Positions 52,809 through 60,556 of a stretch of DNA of 62,064 bases are shown piece after piece. The DNA comes from an uncultured Sinobacteraceae bacterium. GTDB lineage: Bacteria > Pseudomonadota > Gammaproteobacteria > Steroidobacterales > Steroidobacteraceae. Under the pieces are notes generated by a model. It saw only the letters and a list, made by a program, of their open reading frames with translations. It was not told the origin of the DNA and did not search any database. Every line of letters starts with the position of its first letter. Within the stretch, counting starts at the first letter, position 1. A program made the position numbers and the translations under genes. The stretch spans positions 1-62,064 of the forward strand of contig CALEKY010000151.1 in the NCBI GenBank assembly GCA_937902995.1, given 5' to 3'.

Positions 52809-53206
52809 CGCTGGCTCCTCTGCAGTCGACGGGCAGCAGTGTGAGCCTGACGGCTGAGCGGCGCGCTCGGGTTCTTGCGGCGGAATTTCTGGAGGGCTTG
52901 GGGCTCGGGGCGTGGGGTTTGGGGCCGAGACAGACGACCGCTGTGTGCCGAGCACCGCGAATGAGCACCTTCCCCCGAACGGAAGGCAGCAGTGATCCAA
53001 TCCGTGTCGACTGCGAACGAGCGAGCTTCTGTGACGGGCGACGTTCGTCCTGGTCGATGCTGGCACGAGCCGTTTTTGCTCAAGCCCCGCGCCCGAGCCC
53101 CAAGCCCTGAGGTCGTGCTGCGCAGACCTAAACCTTTCTTGTGCCGTCAGCTCCCATGCGGCGCCTAAACTCCTTCGCCGTTGCGCTCATCACCGGGGGA
53201 AAGGAC
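52809..53206. other. 398-bp divergent intergenic region with two GGGGCTT-family arrays
   Basis: No gene is visible. AGGGCTT, GGGGCTC, GGGGCGT, GGGGTTT and GGGGCC occupy 52893-52926. The same family in reverse orientation (AAGCCCC, GCGCCCG, AGCCCCA, AGCCCTG) occupies 53082-53109. The two arrays are therefore inverted about 160 bp apart. The stretch between should hold the promoters of the DUF1203-ada unit and the methyltransferase-like gene, but I cannot place them. Confidence 0.7.
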
Positions 53207-53992
53207 ATGAAGCTGGCATACGTACGATTGGGGGTCATCGTTTGCGCGACCGTGCTCGCACTCGTTGGGTGCGCATCGTCCGGCGGTTCGCAGGGCAGCT
53301 CGCAGAATCGGTGGACGACGAGCGAGCTCAAGGCGGCTTTGGCAAGTCCGTCGCGTCCGCAGGCGGATCGCGATCGGGATGCGGATCGCAAGCCGGCCGA
53401 GCTCATGACGTTCTTCGGTGTCGAGCGCGGCATGACGGTGCTCGATCTCATGGCTTCGGGCGGCTACATGACCGACGTGCTGGCGACGACGGTCGGACCG
53501 AACGGCAAGGTGTATTCGCAGAATCCGCCCGCGTTCTTGCGCTTCAACAACGGCGCATATGACAAGGCGCTCTCGGCGCGCCTCGCAGACGGACGCTTGC
53601 CGAACGTCGTGCGCGTCGATGCAGATCTGCCGGCAAGCGACAAGATTCCTGCCGGCAGCGTCGACTTTGCGATCACGGCGATGAACTTGCACGACATCTT
53701 CAATCGCGATCGCGCAGCCGCCGAGAAGTTCATGAAAGACGTCTTCACGATGCTCAAGCCGAATGGCGTGTTCGGCGTCATCGACCATGTCGGCGTTGCC
53801 GGCGCCGATAACCAGAAGCTCCATCGCATGGCCAAAGAAGATGCCATTGCGCTCGCCAAGGTCGCGGGCTTCACGGTCGAGGCCGAGAGCAATCTGCTCG
53901 CCAATCCGCAGGAGGATCACACGAAAGGACCGTTCGATCCGGCGCTGCGAGGCAAGACGGATCAGTTCATTTTGAAGCTGCGCAAGCCGTAG
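53207..53992 (+). CDS. Predicted exported class I methyltransferase-fold lipoprotein
   Basis: 261 residues. A lipoprotein signal ends in LALVGC. The Rossmann-like methyltransferase fold follows, with motif I as GMTVLDLMASGGYMTDVLA, an acidic strand-2 region, and DFAITAMNLHDIFNRDR and MLKPNGVFGVIDHV in the motif post-I to IV regions. Homologues with signal peptides form a known but uncharacterised family. S-adenosylmethionine is not expected in the periplasm, so the fold may have been re-used or the ligand differs. The upstream GGGGGAAAGG provides ribosome binding. Confidence 0.8.
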   Translation: MKLAYVRLGVIVCATVLALVGCASSGGSQGSSQNRWTTSELKAALASPSRPQADRDRDADRKPAELMTFFGVERGMTVLDLMASGGYMTDVLATTVGPNGKVYSQNPPAFLRFNNGAYDKALSARLADGRLPNVVRVDADLPASDKIPAGSVDFAITAMNLHDIFNRDRAAAEKFMKDVFTMLKPNGVFGVIDHVGVAGADNQKLHRMAKEDAIALAKVAGFTVEAESNLLANPQEDHTKGPFDPALRGKTDQFILKLRKP

Positions 53993-53993
53993 T

Positions 53994-54250
53994 TCGTGAT
54001 TCGTGATTCGTGAGTGGTAAGTAGGTGGTACGCGCGCGATGCGCACCGCCGAATTCCCTCTCTTGCGACCAGCCGGGGAGGGCAGGGTGGGGGCGATATG
54101 AGTCGCTAGGCGACAGTGGATAGCCGATAGCGACGAGGAGATGCGCTCCTGGTTGTTGCCGAAGCTTTCCGGCCCCCACGCCCCGAGCCCCGCGGTGCGC
54201 GCGCCGCGCGCCAGTCTGTCGCCTGTAGCCCGTCGCCTGTAGCCTGTATG
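53994..54250. repeat. Mosaic heptamer island between methyltransferase and PAP2 genes
   Basis: GATTCGT-type units (53994-54020) touch the stop codon. A GCGC palindrome (54031-54045) and a CCCTCTC...GGGAGGGC stretch follow. CCCCACG/CCCCGAG/CCCCGCG units lie at 54174-54194, another GCGCG palindrome at 54198-54214, and the 14-bp double unit GTCGCCTGTAGCCC, present twice, at 54219-54246. The last unit runs into the PAP2 ATG, with no Shine-Dalgarno sequence. Confidence 0.8.
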
Positions 54251-54251
54251 C

Positions 54252-55148
54252 ATGCTCGCGCTCGCCGACTTCATCGCCCGTCACGCGCTCGTCGTTCTAT
54301 CGATCGTCGCGCTGGCGTGGTTGCTGCTGGTTGCCGCGTTCTGGCATTTCATCCATCGCTATGGAGAGATGTACTGGACGTGGGCCGTGCGCGGTTGGGA
54401 TGCATGGCGCCGAACCAAGCTCGTGCAGCAGATCAAGGGCGTGCCGGTTCTCGGTCCGTTTCTGTCGCACGCGATGTCCGTCGTGCGCTATCTCGGCTTG
54501 TACGCGATTGCGAGCTTCGCGATTGCGATCGTTGCGATCATTGCGTTCGTCGAGCTCGCCGACGAGATCGGCATCGACGAGTCGCTTGCCACGTTCGACG
54601 AAGCGCTGGCGCGCTCGCTGGCGCAGCAGGTGTCGTATGACGTCTTGCGCGCATTCTCGATCGTCACCGTGCTCGGCGATCCGACGGTGCTGATCGTCAT
54701 CGCGACTGTGGTCGCGGTCGCATTGCTGCTATGGCGTCGGTGGTTGCTGGCAGGTGCGTGGATCGTCTCGACGGCGGGCGGTGCATTGCTCAACGTGTTG
54801 CTGAAGCAGCTCTTCGAACGTCCGCGGCCGATTCACAACCATGGTCTGGTGACCGAAACGAGCTTCAGTTTCCCGAGTGGACATGCGTCGGGATCGATGC
54901 TCGTGTACAGCTTGCTCGCATACTTGATCGTGCGCCACACGCCTAAGCAGTGGCATGTTCCGGTCACGGTCGCGATGTCGGCATTGATCGTTTTCGTCGG
55001 CTCGAGCCGGGTGATCCTGCAAGTGCATTATTTCAGCGATGTGCTCGCAGGCTATGCATCTGCGGCGGCGTGGGCGGCACTGTGTATCGCGGGTTTGGAG
55101 GCGATGCGTTGGCGGGAGGAGCACGCGCAGTCTGACCCGGATCGATAA
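54252..55148 (+). CDS. PAP2-superfamily membrane phosphatase
   Basis: 298 residues. An N-terminal helix and an extra cytoplasmic segment precede the six-helix PAP2 core with all three motifs: KQLFERPRP, PSGHASGS and SRVILQVHYFSDVLAGY. The catalytic His residues are present. It likely dephosphorylates lipid phosphates such as undecaprenyl diphosphate or phosphatidic acid on the periplasmic face. The start follows a repeat array directly. It converges on the PQQ-dehydrogenase gene. Confidence 0.9.
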   Translation: MLALADFIARHALVVLSIVALAWLLLVAAFWHFIHRYGEMYWTWAVRGWDAWRRTKLVQQIKGVPVLGPFLSHAMSVVRYLGLYAIASFAIAIVAIIAFVELADEIGIDESLATFDEALARSLAQQVSYDVLRAFSIVTVLGDPTVLIVIATVVAVALLLWRRWLLAGAWIVSTAGGALLNVLLKQLFERPRPIHNHGLVTETSFSFPSGHASGSMLVYSLLAYLIVRHTPKQWHVPVTVAMSALIVFVGSSRVILQVHYFSDVLAGYASAAAWAALCIAGLEAMRWREEHAQSDPDR

Positions 55149-55151
55149 CAA

Positions 55152-55182
55152 GCGCAGATGCTCGGCGTGCGAGCATCTGCGC
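55152..55182. terminator. Bidirectional hairpin between convergent genes
   Basis: Perfect 13-bp stem GCGCAGATGCTCG/CGAGCATCTGCGC with a 5-nt loop, exactly filling the 44-bp gap between two convergent stop codons. There is no T-run on either side, but symmetry and position suit a shared terminator or a block to read-through. Confidence 0.65.
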
Positions 55183-55192
55183 CGTTCGAGCG

Positions 55193-56323
55193 CTACTTCT
55201 TGTCGAGCCGCAGAATCTGTCCCTGCGGCGAATCCGTAATGATGTACAGCAAGCCGTCGGGACCTTGTTGCACATCGCGCACGCGCTGACGCGGACTGCC
55301 GATGTAACGCGTTTCTTTCGTCACTTGGCCGTTCTCGATCTTCAGGCGTACCAAACCGCCGGGATTCAGCGAGCCGATGAACAGATCGCCTTTCCAATCC
55401 GGGAACGCATCGCCGGTGTAGAAGATCGCACCGGACGGCGCGATCACCGGATCCCAGTAGTACACCGGCTGCTCCATGCCTTCTTTCTCTGTGCCTTCGC
55501 CGATCTTTGCCCCGTTGTAATCGATGCCGTAGGTGATGACCGGCCAGCCGTAGTTCTTGCCTGCTTCAGGATGATTCAGCTCGTCGCCGCCGCGCGCGCC
55601 GTGCTCCACCGTCCACAATTGATGTGTGACGGGATGCAGTGCTGCAGCTTGTACGCTGCGATGACCGTAGGACCAGATCTCGCCTTTCGCGCCGGATCGG
55701 TCGACGAACGGATTGTCCTTGGGAATCGAGCCGTCGGGATTGAGACGCACGATCTTACCGATCGTCGTCGACAGGTCCTGCACGAGCGGACGTTGATTGA
55801 AGCGGTCACCCAAGGTGACGAACATCGTGCCGTCCGGCCGGAACACGATGCGCGAGCCCCAGTGATTCGGGCTCTGCACCTTCGGCGTCTGACGCCAGAT
55901 GACTTCGACGTTTTCGAGCGAGTTCGTGCCAAGCTTACCGCGAGCGACAGCCGTGCCCGCGCCGCCTGTGCCCGGCTCTGAGAACGAGAAATAAACGAGC
56001 TTGTCCTCATTGAAATTCGGGCTCAGCGTGACGTCGAGCAGACCGCCTTGTCCGCGCGCATAAACTTCCGGAATACCGCCGAGCGGTTCCGACAACGTCC
56101 CGTCCTTCGACACGAGCCGCATACGCCCCGGACGCTCGGTCACGAGCATTCGGCCGTCATCGAGCAAGGCCAATCCCCAAGGGTGCTGCAGGGGGCCGGC
56201 GATGACGGTCAGCTTGAACGGATCTTCCTCATGTTTGGGCTGCGGAGAAGCAGGTGCCGCTGCAAGGGCCGCATGCGTCAATGCAACGCTCGCGAATGCT
56301 GCAAGTAGTCCAATTCGTCTCAT
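55193..56323 (-). CDS. PQQ-dependent soluble aldose/sugar dehydrogenase
   Basis: 376-residue periplasmic six-bladed propeller enzyme oxidising aldose sugars with PQQ, in the YliI/Asd and soluble glucose dehydrogenase group. The signal peptide is LLAAFASVALTHAALA. Family blocks include GPLQHPWGLALLDDGRMLVTERPG, the catalytic/PQQ region NHWGSRIVFRPDGTMFVTLGDR, GHRSVQAAALHP and EHGARGGDELNHPEAGKNYGWP. No PQQ biosynthesis genes are in the window. Confidence 0.92.
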   Translation of the reverse strand: MRRIGLLAAFASVALTHAALAAAPASPQPKHEEDPFKLTVIAGPLQHPWGLALLDDGRMLVTERPGRMRLVSKDGTLSEPLGGIPEVYARGQGGLLDVTLSPNFNEDKLVYFSFSEPGTGGAGTAVARGKLGTNSLENVEVIWRQTPKVQSPNHWGSRIVFRPDGTMFVTLGDRFNQRPLVQDLSTTIGKIVRLNPDGSIPKDNPFVDRSGAKGEIWSYGHRSVQAAALHPVTHQLWTVEHGARGGDELNHPEAGKNYGWPVITYGIDYNGAKIGEGTEKEGMEQPVYYWDPVIAPSGAIFYTGDAFPDWKGDLFIGSLNPGGLVRLKIENGQVTKETRYIGSPRQRVRDVQQGPDGLLYIITDSPQGQILRLDKK

Positions 56324-56423
56324 GCTGTCCTCCTCGAGATGAGCCGCAGCATCGACCGCCGCTGCTCTCAGCTTACGCGCAAGCGACGGCGGAATGGACG
56401 GGGTAGAGGTTTATTCACATTTT

Positions 56424-56597
56424 GGAAGGGAAGGGAGGGAAGAAGGGAATAAGGGAAGGAGGGAAGGGAATCCGGAAAAGGAAAGGGGAAAAAGGGAAAT
56501 CGTTCGAATCCCGGGAGCCTCGCGAGTCACGAGCCACCAGTCACGAATCACGAACTTCCCTTCTTCCCTTATTCCCCCTTCCCTTCCTTTTCCCTAC
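56424..56597. repeat. Inverted pair of purine/pyrimidine heptamer tracts
   Basis: A purine tract of degenerate GGGAAGA/GGGAATA units (56424-56497) and its pyrimidine counterpart (56551-56594, containing TTCCCTTATTCCCCC) face each other. Between them are GAGTCAC, GAGCCAC, CAGTCAC and GAATCAC units (56523-56550). The arms could pair into a long imperfect hairpin in RNA. The stop codon of the serine hydrolase lies at the right edge. Confidence 0.8.
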
Positions 56598-57907
56598 TTC
56601 TCCGGCTCGACCAACGCCTGATACACCAACGCGTGCGACAGCTCTTCCGTGCTCGGCGAGCCGGGAACGGTGCCGCGGCGTTGGATCATGCTGATGAAAA
56701 TGAGGTCGTTCGTCGGATCGATCCAGAACCACGTGCCTGCGATGCCATACCAAAGGTAGGCGCCTTTACCGATCGTGCTGCCGACTTTCAAAGGATCCTG
56801 AACGATGAAGAAGTTGTAGCCGAAACCGGTGCCCGGCTGCTGACGATAGAAGCCCGGCAGGCCGTAGCGCTTGCTCGCGAGCACTTCGTCCGCGACGACG
56901 TTCGTGCGCATCAACTCGATCGAGCTCGGTGCGAGCAATCGCTTGCCGTCGAGCACGCCGCCGTTGGCGAGCATTTGTGCGAAGCGCAGGTAATCGTGCG
57001 CCGTCGAATACAAGCCGCCGCCTCCCTGAGGCAATGTCGGCTCGACGCTGATGTTCGGATCGTGCGGCAGCGGTGTCAGGCCGTTCGGCCCGCCTTGATA
57101 GATCGTCGCGACGCGGTGCAGCTTCTCTTTGGGAACGTGAAATCCCGTGTCTTTCATGCCGAGCGGCTCGAAAATGCGCTCGCGCATGAACTCGCCGAGC
57201 GTCTTGCCGGACAGCTTTTCGACGATGTGGCCTTGAATGTCGACCGAGACGCTGTACACCCAGGCCTCGCCAGGTTGATACAGCAACGGAATCTCCGCGA
57301 GACGCTCGATTGCCTGCTGCAGGTTCTGTTTTGCGAGCGGATGATCCTGCTGATACATCTTGTCGACGGGTGTCGAGCCGAAATAGCCGTAGGTGAAGCC
57401 CGCCGTATGCGACATCAGCTCGGCCATGGTCGGAGCGTGCTTCGGCGCTTCCAGGATCGGCTTACCTTCCGAGTCCGTACCCGCGTACACCTTGAGATTC
57501 CTGAACTCCGGGATGTAGCGGTGGATCGGATCGTTCGGTTTCCATTTCCCTTCTTCGTACAGCATCATCATCGCCACGCCGGTGATCGGCTTGGTCATCG
57601 AATAGATGCGCACGATCGTGTCCATCTTCATCGGCGTGTTCGAGGCCAGATCCTGATAGCCATACGCCTTCTCGTGAACGATCTTGCCGTGCCGCGCGAG
57701 AATGGTTGCGATACCGGCGATCTGCTTGTTGTCGACATAGGCCTGCATCGCCTGGTCGAGTCGTTGCAGCCGCTCGGACGAAAAGCCGACGCTTTCCGGC
57801 TTGGCGACGGCAATGCCGTTGTCGCGCGCCTGCACCGAGCCGGCGGTGAGCAATAAGGCGAAAACGAACGAAAGCAGCGCGCTCGAGCGCGAATTTGTGA
57901 TCCCCAC
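56594..57907 (-). CDS. Beta-lactamase-family (class C fold) serine hydrolase
   Basis: 437 residues with a signal peptide (ALLSFVFALLLTAGSVQA). The SxxK motif is SMTK, the Tyr motif region is YSVSVDIQGHIVEKLSGK, and a C-terminal HxG-like segment lies near LWYGIAGTWFWIDP. Such proteins include esterases and D-amino-acid peptidases, and rarely beta-lactamases; a carboxylesterase (EstB-like) role is the most likely. GTG start with AGGGGATG upstream. It precedes the PQQ-dehydrogenase gene in the same direction across a 270-bp repeat-rich gap. Confidence 0.88.
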   Translation of the reverse strand: MGITNSRSSALLSFVFALLLTAGSVQARDNGIAVAKPESVGFSSERLQRLDQAMQAYVDNKQIAGIATILARHGKIVHEKAYGYQDLASNTPMKMDTIVRIYSMTKPITGVAMMMLYEEGKWKPNDPIHRYIPEFRNLKVYAGTDSEGKPILEAPKHAPTMAELMSHTAGFTYGYFGSTPVDKMYQQDHPLAKQNLQQAIERLAEIPLLYQPGEAWVYSVSVDIQGHIVEKLSGKTLGEFMRERIFEPLGMKDTGFHVPKEKLHRVATIYQGGPNGLTPLPHDPNISVEPTLPQGGGGLYSTAHDYLRFAQMLANGGVLDGKRLLAPSSIELMRTNVVADEVLASKRYGLPGFYRQQPGTGFGYNFFIVQDPLKVGSTIGKGAYLWYGIAGTWFWIDPTNDLIFISMIQRRGTVPGSPSTEELSHALVYQALVEPEK

Positions 57908-57982
57908 GATGACATCCCCTCGAGGTTTTTGTTGATCCGCGTCCGTACCGAACCTTCGAACCGCGGCGAGGGTGCAGTCTAA

Positions 57983-58043
57983 CGAGGCTACAGGCGACAG
58001 GCTACAGGCGACGAGGTGGTGATTCGCGAGTAGTGAGTCGTGG
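57983..58043. repeat. Heptamer arrays GGCTACA/GGCGACA and GTGATTC/GTGAGTC
   Basis: GGCTACA, GGCGACA, GGCTACA and GGCGACG are followed by GTGATTC, GCGAGTA, GTGAGTC and GTGG. These are the reverse-complement orientation of the units seen before the PAP2 start. Confidence 0.8.
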
Positions 58044-58089
58044 ACGCCGCTGGCGCCGGGCTACAGAGGCAGATAGCTGGTGACGGGAC

Positions 58090-58133
58090 GAAGCGCGCTC
58101 ACGCGCCTCTACCTTCAGCCTTCAGCCTTCAGT
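58090..58133. repeat. GCGC palindrome plus CTTCAGC heptamers reaching into the MFS gene
   Basis: AGCGCG-CTCA-CGCGC (58091-58105), CTCTA, then three CCTTCAG units (58111-58131). The MFS gene stop codon (58122-58124) is inside the array. Confidence 0.85.
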
Positions 58134-59393
58134 CAGCGAGACACCATTCGCCCTCGCCACCGCCGCGCGCGCGACCGAGATTCCGAACAGCGCGATCAAT
58201 GCGTAGGCCACGAACGGAACGAAGTAGGCCGTGTCGATGCCGCTCACATCGACGACGCGTGCGAACAGCACGGGGAGAAGCGCGCCGCCGATGATCGCCA
58301 TGCACAGAAGGCCGGACGTCGAAGCCGGCGAAGCCGTGGAATGCTCGAGCGTCAGCGTGAAGATCGTCGGGAACATGATGGAATTGAACAGACCGATGGC
58401 GAGCGCCGCTCCCGCCGCGAGCATACCGGTCGTTTGAGTCACGATCAGGCACAAGAGCGCCGCAGTGCCGGCGGCGATCCCCAAGAGCTTTCCGGCGGAG
58501 AACATGCGCAGCAGACCGCTGCCGATGAAGCGGCCGACCATGGCGCCTCCCCAATACAACGACAGCAATGTCGATGCTTGCTTGTGCGAGATGTCGAGCA
58601 CTTCGGGTTGGACGAGGAAATTGATCATGATGCTGCCGATCGAAACTTCGGCGCCCACGTACAAGAAGATCGCAATTGCGCCGAACACAGCCCAACCCGA
58701 TTTGAACGCTGCGATGGGCGAGCCGGTCGTGAAGTGCCCCGGCGGCAATTGACCGGCAATGCGTCGTCGCTGCCGCCACAGCGCAACGGCCAACACGACG
58801 ATCACTGCAGCGATCACGACGAAGGCCGCTTCGACCTTCGCCAACGATTCGGCGCGGCTGGCTGCGCTCGCAACGGTGCCGGCTTCCTCGGCGAACACGC
58901 CGCCTTCGAGAATCAGCCGCCCGACGATGATCGGGCCGAGCACCGTGCCCAAGGAATTGAAGGCCTGGGAAAAAGTCAGCCGGAAATGCGAGCGCTGCGG
59001 CGGCCCCAGCACGGCCGCGAGCGGATTGGCAGCAACTTGCAGGAGCGTGATGCCGCTGCCGAGCACGAATAACGCGATCAGCACGATCTCGAAGCTGACG
59101 GCGAACACGGCGACGGGAAAGAGCAGGCAGCCGAGAACCATCGTGCCGAGCGCAAGCGAGATCGAGCCCGAGATATCGAGGCGGCTCACGATCCAGGCGG
59201 CCGGCAGCGACACGATGCCGTATGCCATGAAGAACGCGAACTGCGACAGAAACGCTTCGGTGTAAGTCAGATCGAAGATCGATTTCACCGCCGGAATGAG
59301 CGGATCGACCGTCGAAGTGATGAAGCCCCACGCGAAGAACAGCGTCGTGACGTAGGCGAAGGCAGTGCGCAGTTGCGTCGAGCGATCTTCCAT
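58122..59393 (-). CDS. MFS sugar transporter (FucP/GluP-like)
   Basis: 423-residue, 12-helix major facilitator of the fucose/glucose-galactose:H+ symporter group. It begins TAFAYVTTLFFAWGFITSTVDPLIPAVK and contains GSGITLLQVAANPLAAVLG and FSQAFNSLGTVLGPIIVG, typical of FucP. The ATG preceded by CGGAG is used. The last residues (SLTEG) and stop come from the heptamer array. It lies downstream of the LysR gene in the same direction, so that regulator may control it. Confidence 0.9.
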   Translation of the reverse strand: MEDRSTQLRTAFAYVTTLFFAWGFITSTVDPLIPAVKSIFDLTYTEAFLSQFAFFMAYGIVSLPAAWIVSRLDISGSISLALGTMVLGCLLFPVAVFAVSFEIVLIALFVLGSGITLLQVAANPLAAVLGPPQRSHFRLTFSQAFNSLGTVLGPIIVGRLILEGGVFAEEAGTVASAASRAESLAKVEAAFVVIAAVIVVLAVALWRQRRRIAGQLPPGHFTTGSPIAAFKSGWAVFGAIAIFLYVGAEVSIGSIMINFLVQPEVLDISHKQASTLLSLYWGGAMVGRFIGSGLLRMFSAGKLLGIAAGTAALLCLIVTQTTGMLAAGAALAIGLFNSIMFPTIFTLTLEHSTASPASTSGLLCMAIIGGALLPVLFARVVDVSGIDTAYFVPFVAYALIALFGISVARAAVARANGVSLTEG

Positions 59394-59479
59394 GCCGGCT
59401 CCGAGGGACGGACGCACGAGTTGCCGATCTTAGCCCCGCCGCCGCAGCCGATCATGCGTTCTTACCGACAATGTATCGA

Positions 59480-60436
59480 TCAGTCGGTCGCGACGACGCT
59501 GGAGCGCTTCTTGGCTTCTTCTTGCGGCTCGAGTCGCTCGCCCTCGGGAGGCGGGAATTGTTGACAAACTTCGCGCAGCCAATCGCGGAAACGGCGCACT
59601 TTCGGCAGGTCGAAATTGTGAGCAGGCGCGACAAAGTAGTACGCGTTCAGTTGACGTACGCTTTGCATCGTCGGACGCGCCAAGCGTCCGGCCGCAAGAT
59701 CGCCCGCGACGAGCGACCAGCGCGCGAGCGCGAGTCCTTGTCCCTGCTCGGCCGCGGCCAACACAGCCGAATCCTCGAGCACCGGTCCGCGCTCGATGCG
59801 CGTCGTATCGCCGCCGACGCGACGCATCCATTCGACCCAGGGTTCGTGCGCGTTGTGCAAAAGCGGGTATTTCGCGAAATCGCCGAGCGTTTCGATCGGA
59901 CCGAGCTTTGCGACCAGGCCGGGGCTCGCGACCGGAAACACCCAATCGTCGAGCATCTTCTCGGCGCGCGTGTTCGGCCACTCGCCCGGTCCGTAGCGCA
60001 CGGCCGCATGAAAATCCGTCGTCATGAAATCGACGACTTCGGCGCTGGCACTGAACCGCAGATCGATTTCCGGATGCTTGGCGTAGAAATCGCCGAGACG
60101 CGGCAGCAGCCATTTCTGTAGGAATGGGCCGAGCAGCGAGATGTTCAGCAATCCGCTCGTGCGATCCTGGCGCAATTGGTCGACGGCCCGCGACAATTCG
60201 CTCAAGCCGCGTTGCACGCCGGGAAGTAAGCGGGCGCCTTGCGGCGTGAGTCGCACGGAGCGGCTATGACGGACGAAGAGCGGCGTTTCGAGGAACTCCT
60301 CGAGCGACTTGATGTGCGAGCTGACGGCCGCCGTCGTGACGTTCAGCGCGCGGGCTGCGTCCGTGAAGCTCAGGTGCGTGGCGACGGCTTCGAAGGCTCG
60401 CAGCGCGTTGAGCGGCAGCTTGTGGTTGTCCGTCAT
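59480..60436 (-). CDS. LysR-family regulator, GcvA-like
   Basis: 318 residues. The N-terminal HTH is LNALRAFEAVATHLSFTDAARALNVTTAAVSSHIKSLE, close to GcvA-type regulators. A LysR substrate-binding domain follows (DFMTTDFHAAVRYGPGEWP). The shared divergent region carries a CTAAT/ATTAG pair, the core recognised by E. coli GcvA. It probably represses itself and influences the divergent GNAT gene and/or the MFS gene. The inducer is unknown. Confidence 0.9.
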   Translation of the reverse strand: MTDNHKLPLNALRAFEAVATHLSFTDAARALNVTTAAVSSHIKSLEEFLETPLFVRHSRSVRLTPQGARLLPGVQRGLSELSRAVDQLRQDRTSGLLNISLLGPFLQKWLLPRLGDFYAKHPEIDLRFSASAEVVDFMTTDFHAAVRYGPGEWPNTRAEKMLDDWVFPVASPGLVAKLGPIETLGDFAKYPLLHNAHEPWVEWMRRVGGDTTRIERGPVLEDSAVLAAAEQGQGLALARWSLVAGDLAAGRLARPTMQSVRQLNAYYFVAPAHNFDLPKVRRFRDWLREVCQQFPPPEGERLEPQEEAKKRSSVVATD

Positions 60437-60471
60437 TGTTCAGTTTTCTTTGACCGGCACGCCCGTAACGC

Positions 60472-60500
60472 TTGGTCTATTAGCTCAACCTATATCTAAT
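60472..60500 (+). promoter_or_regulatory. Divergent promoter with GcvA-like box
   Basis: A rightward promoter has -35 TTGGTC (60472-60477), 17 bp, and -10 TCTAAT (60495-60500). The inverted pair ATTAG (60479-60483) and CTAAT (60496-60500) lies across the spacer and -10. A leftward candidate, TTAACT-N17-GCTAAT, overlaps the same bases. Control of both directions by the LysR protein is likely. Confidence 0.6.
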
Positions 60501-60556
60501 GAGTTAACGATGCAAGGTAAGCTTGCCAAGCCTTCTCGCTCACACGTGGCTGACTC

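Noticed and set aside
56594..57907. Antibiotic-resistance beta-lactamase
   Set aside because: Only the general fold and SxxK motif are present. The family is mostly esterases and peptidases, and no resistance context is seen.
1..58133. CRISPR arrays suggested by regular repeats
   Set aside because: The units are 7 bp with no unique spacers, and no cas genes are present.
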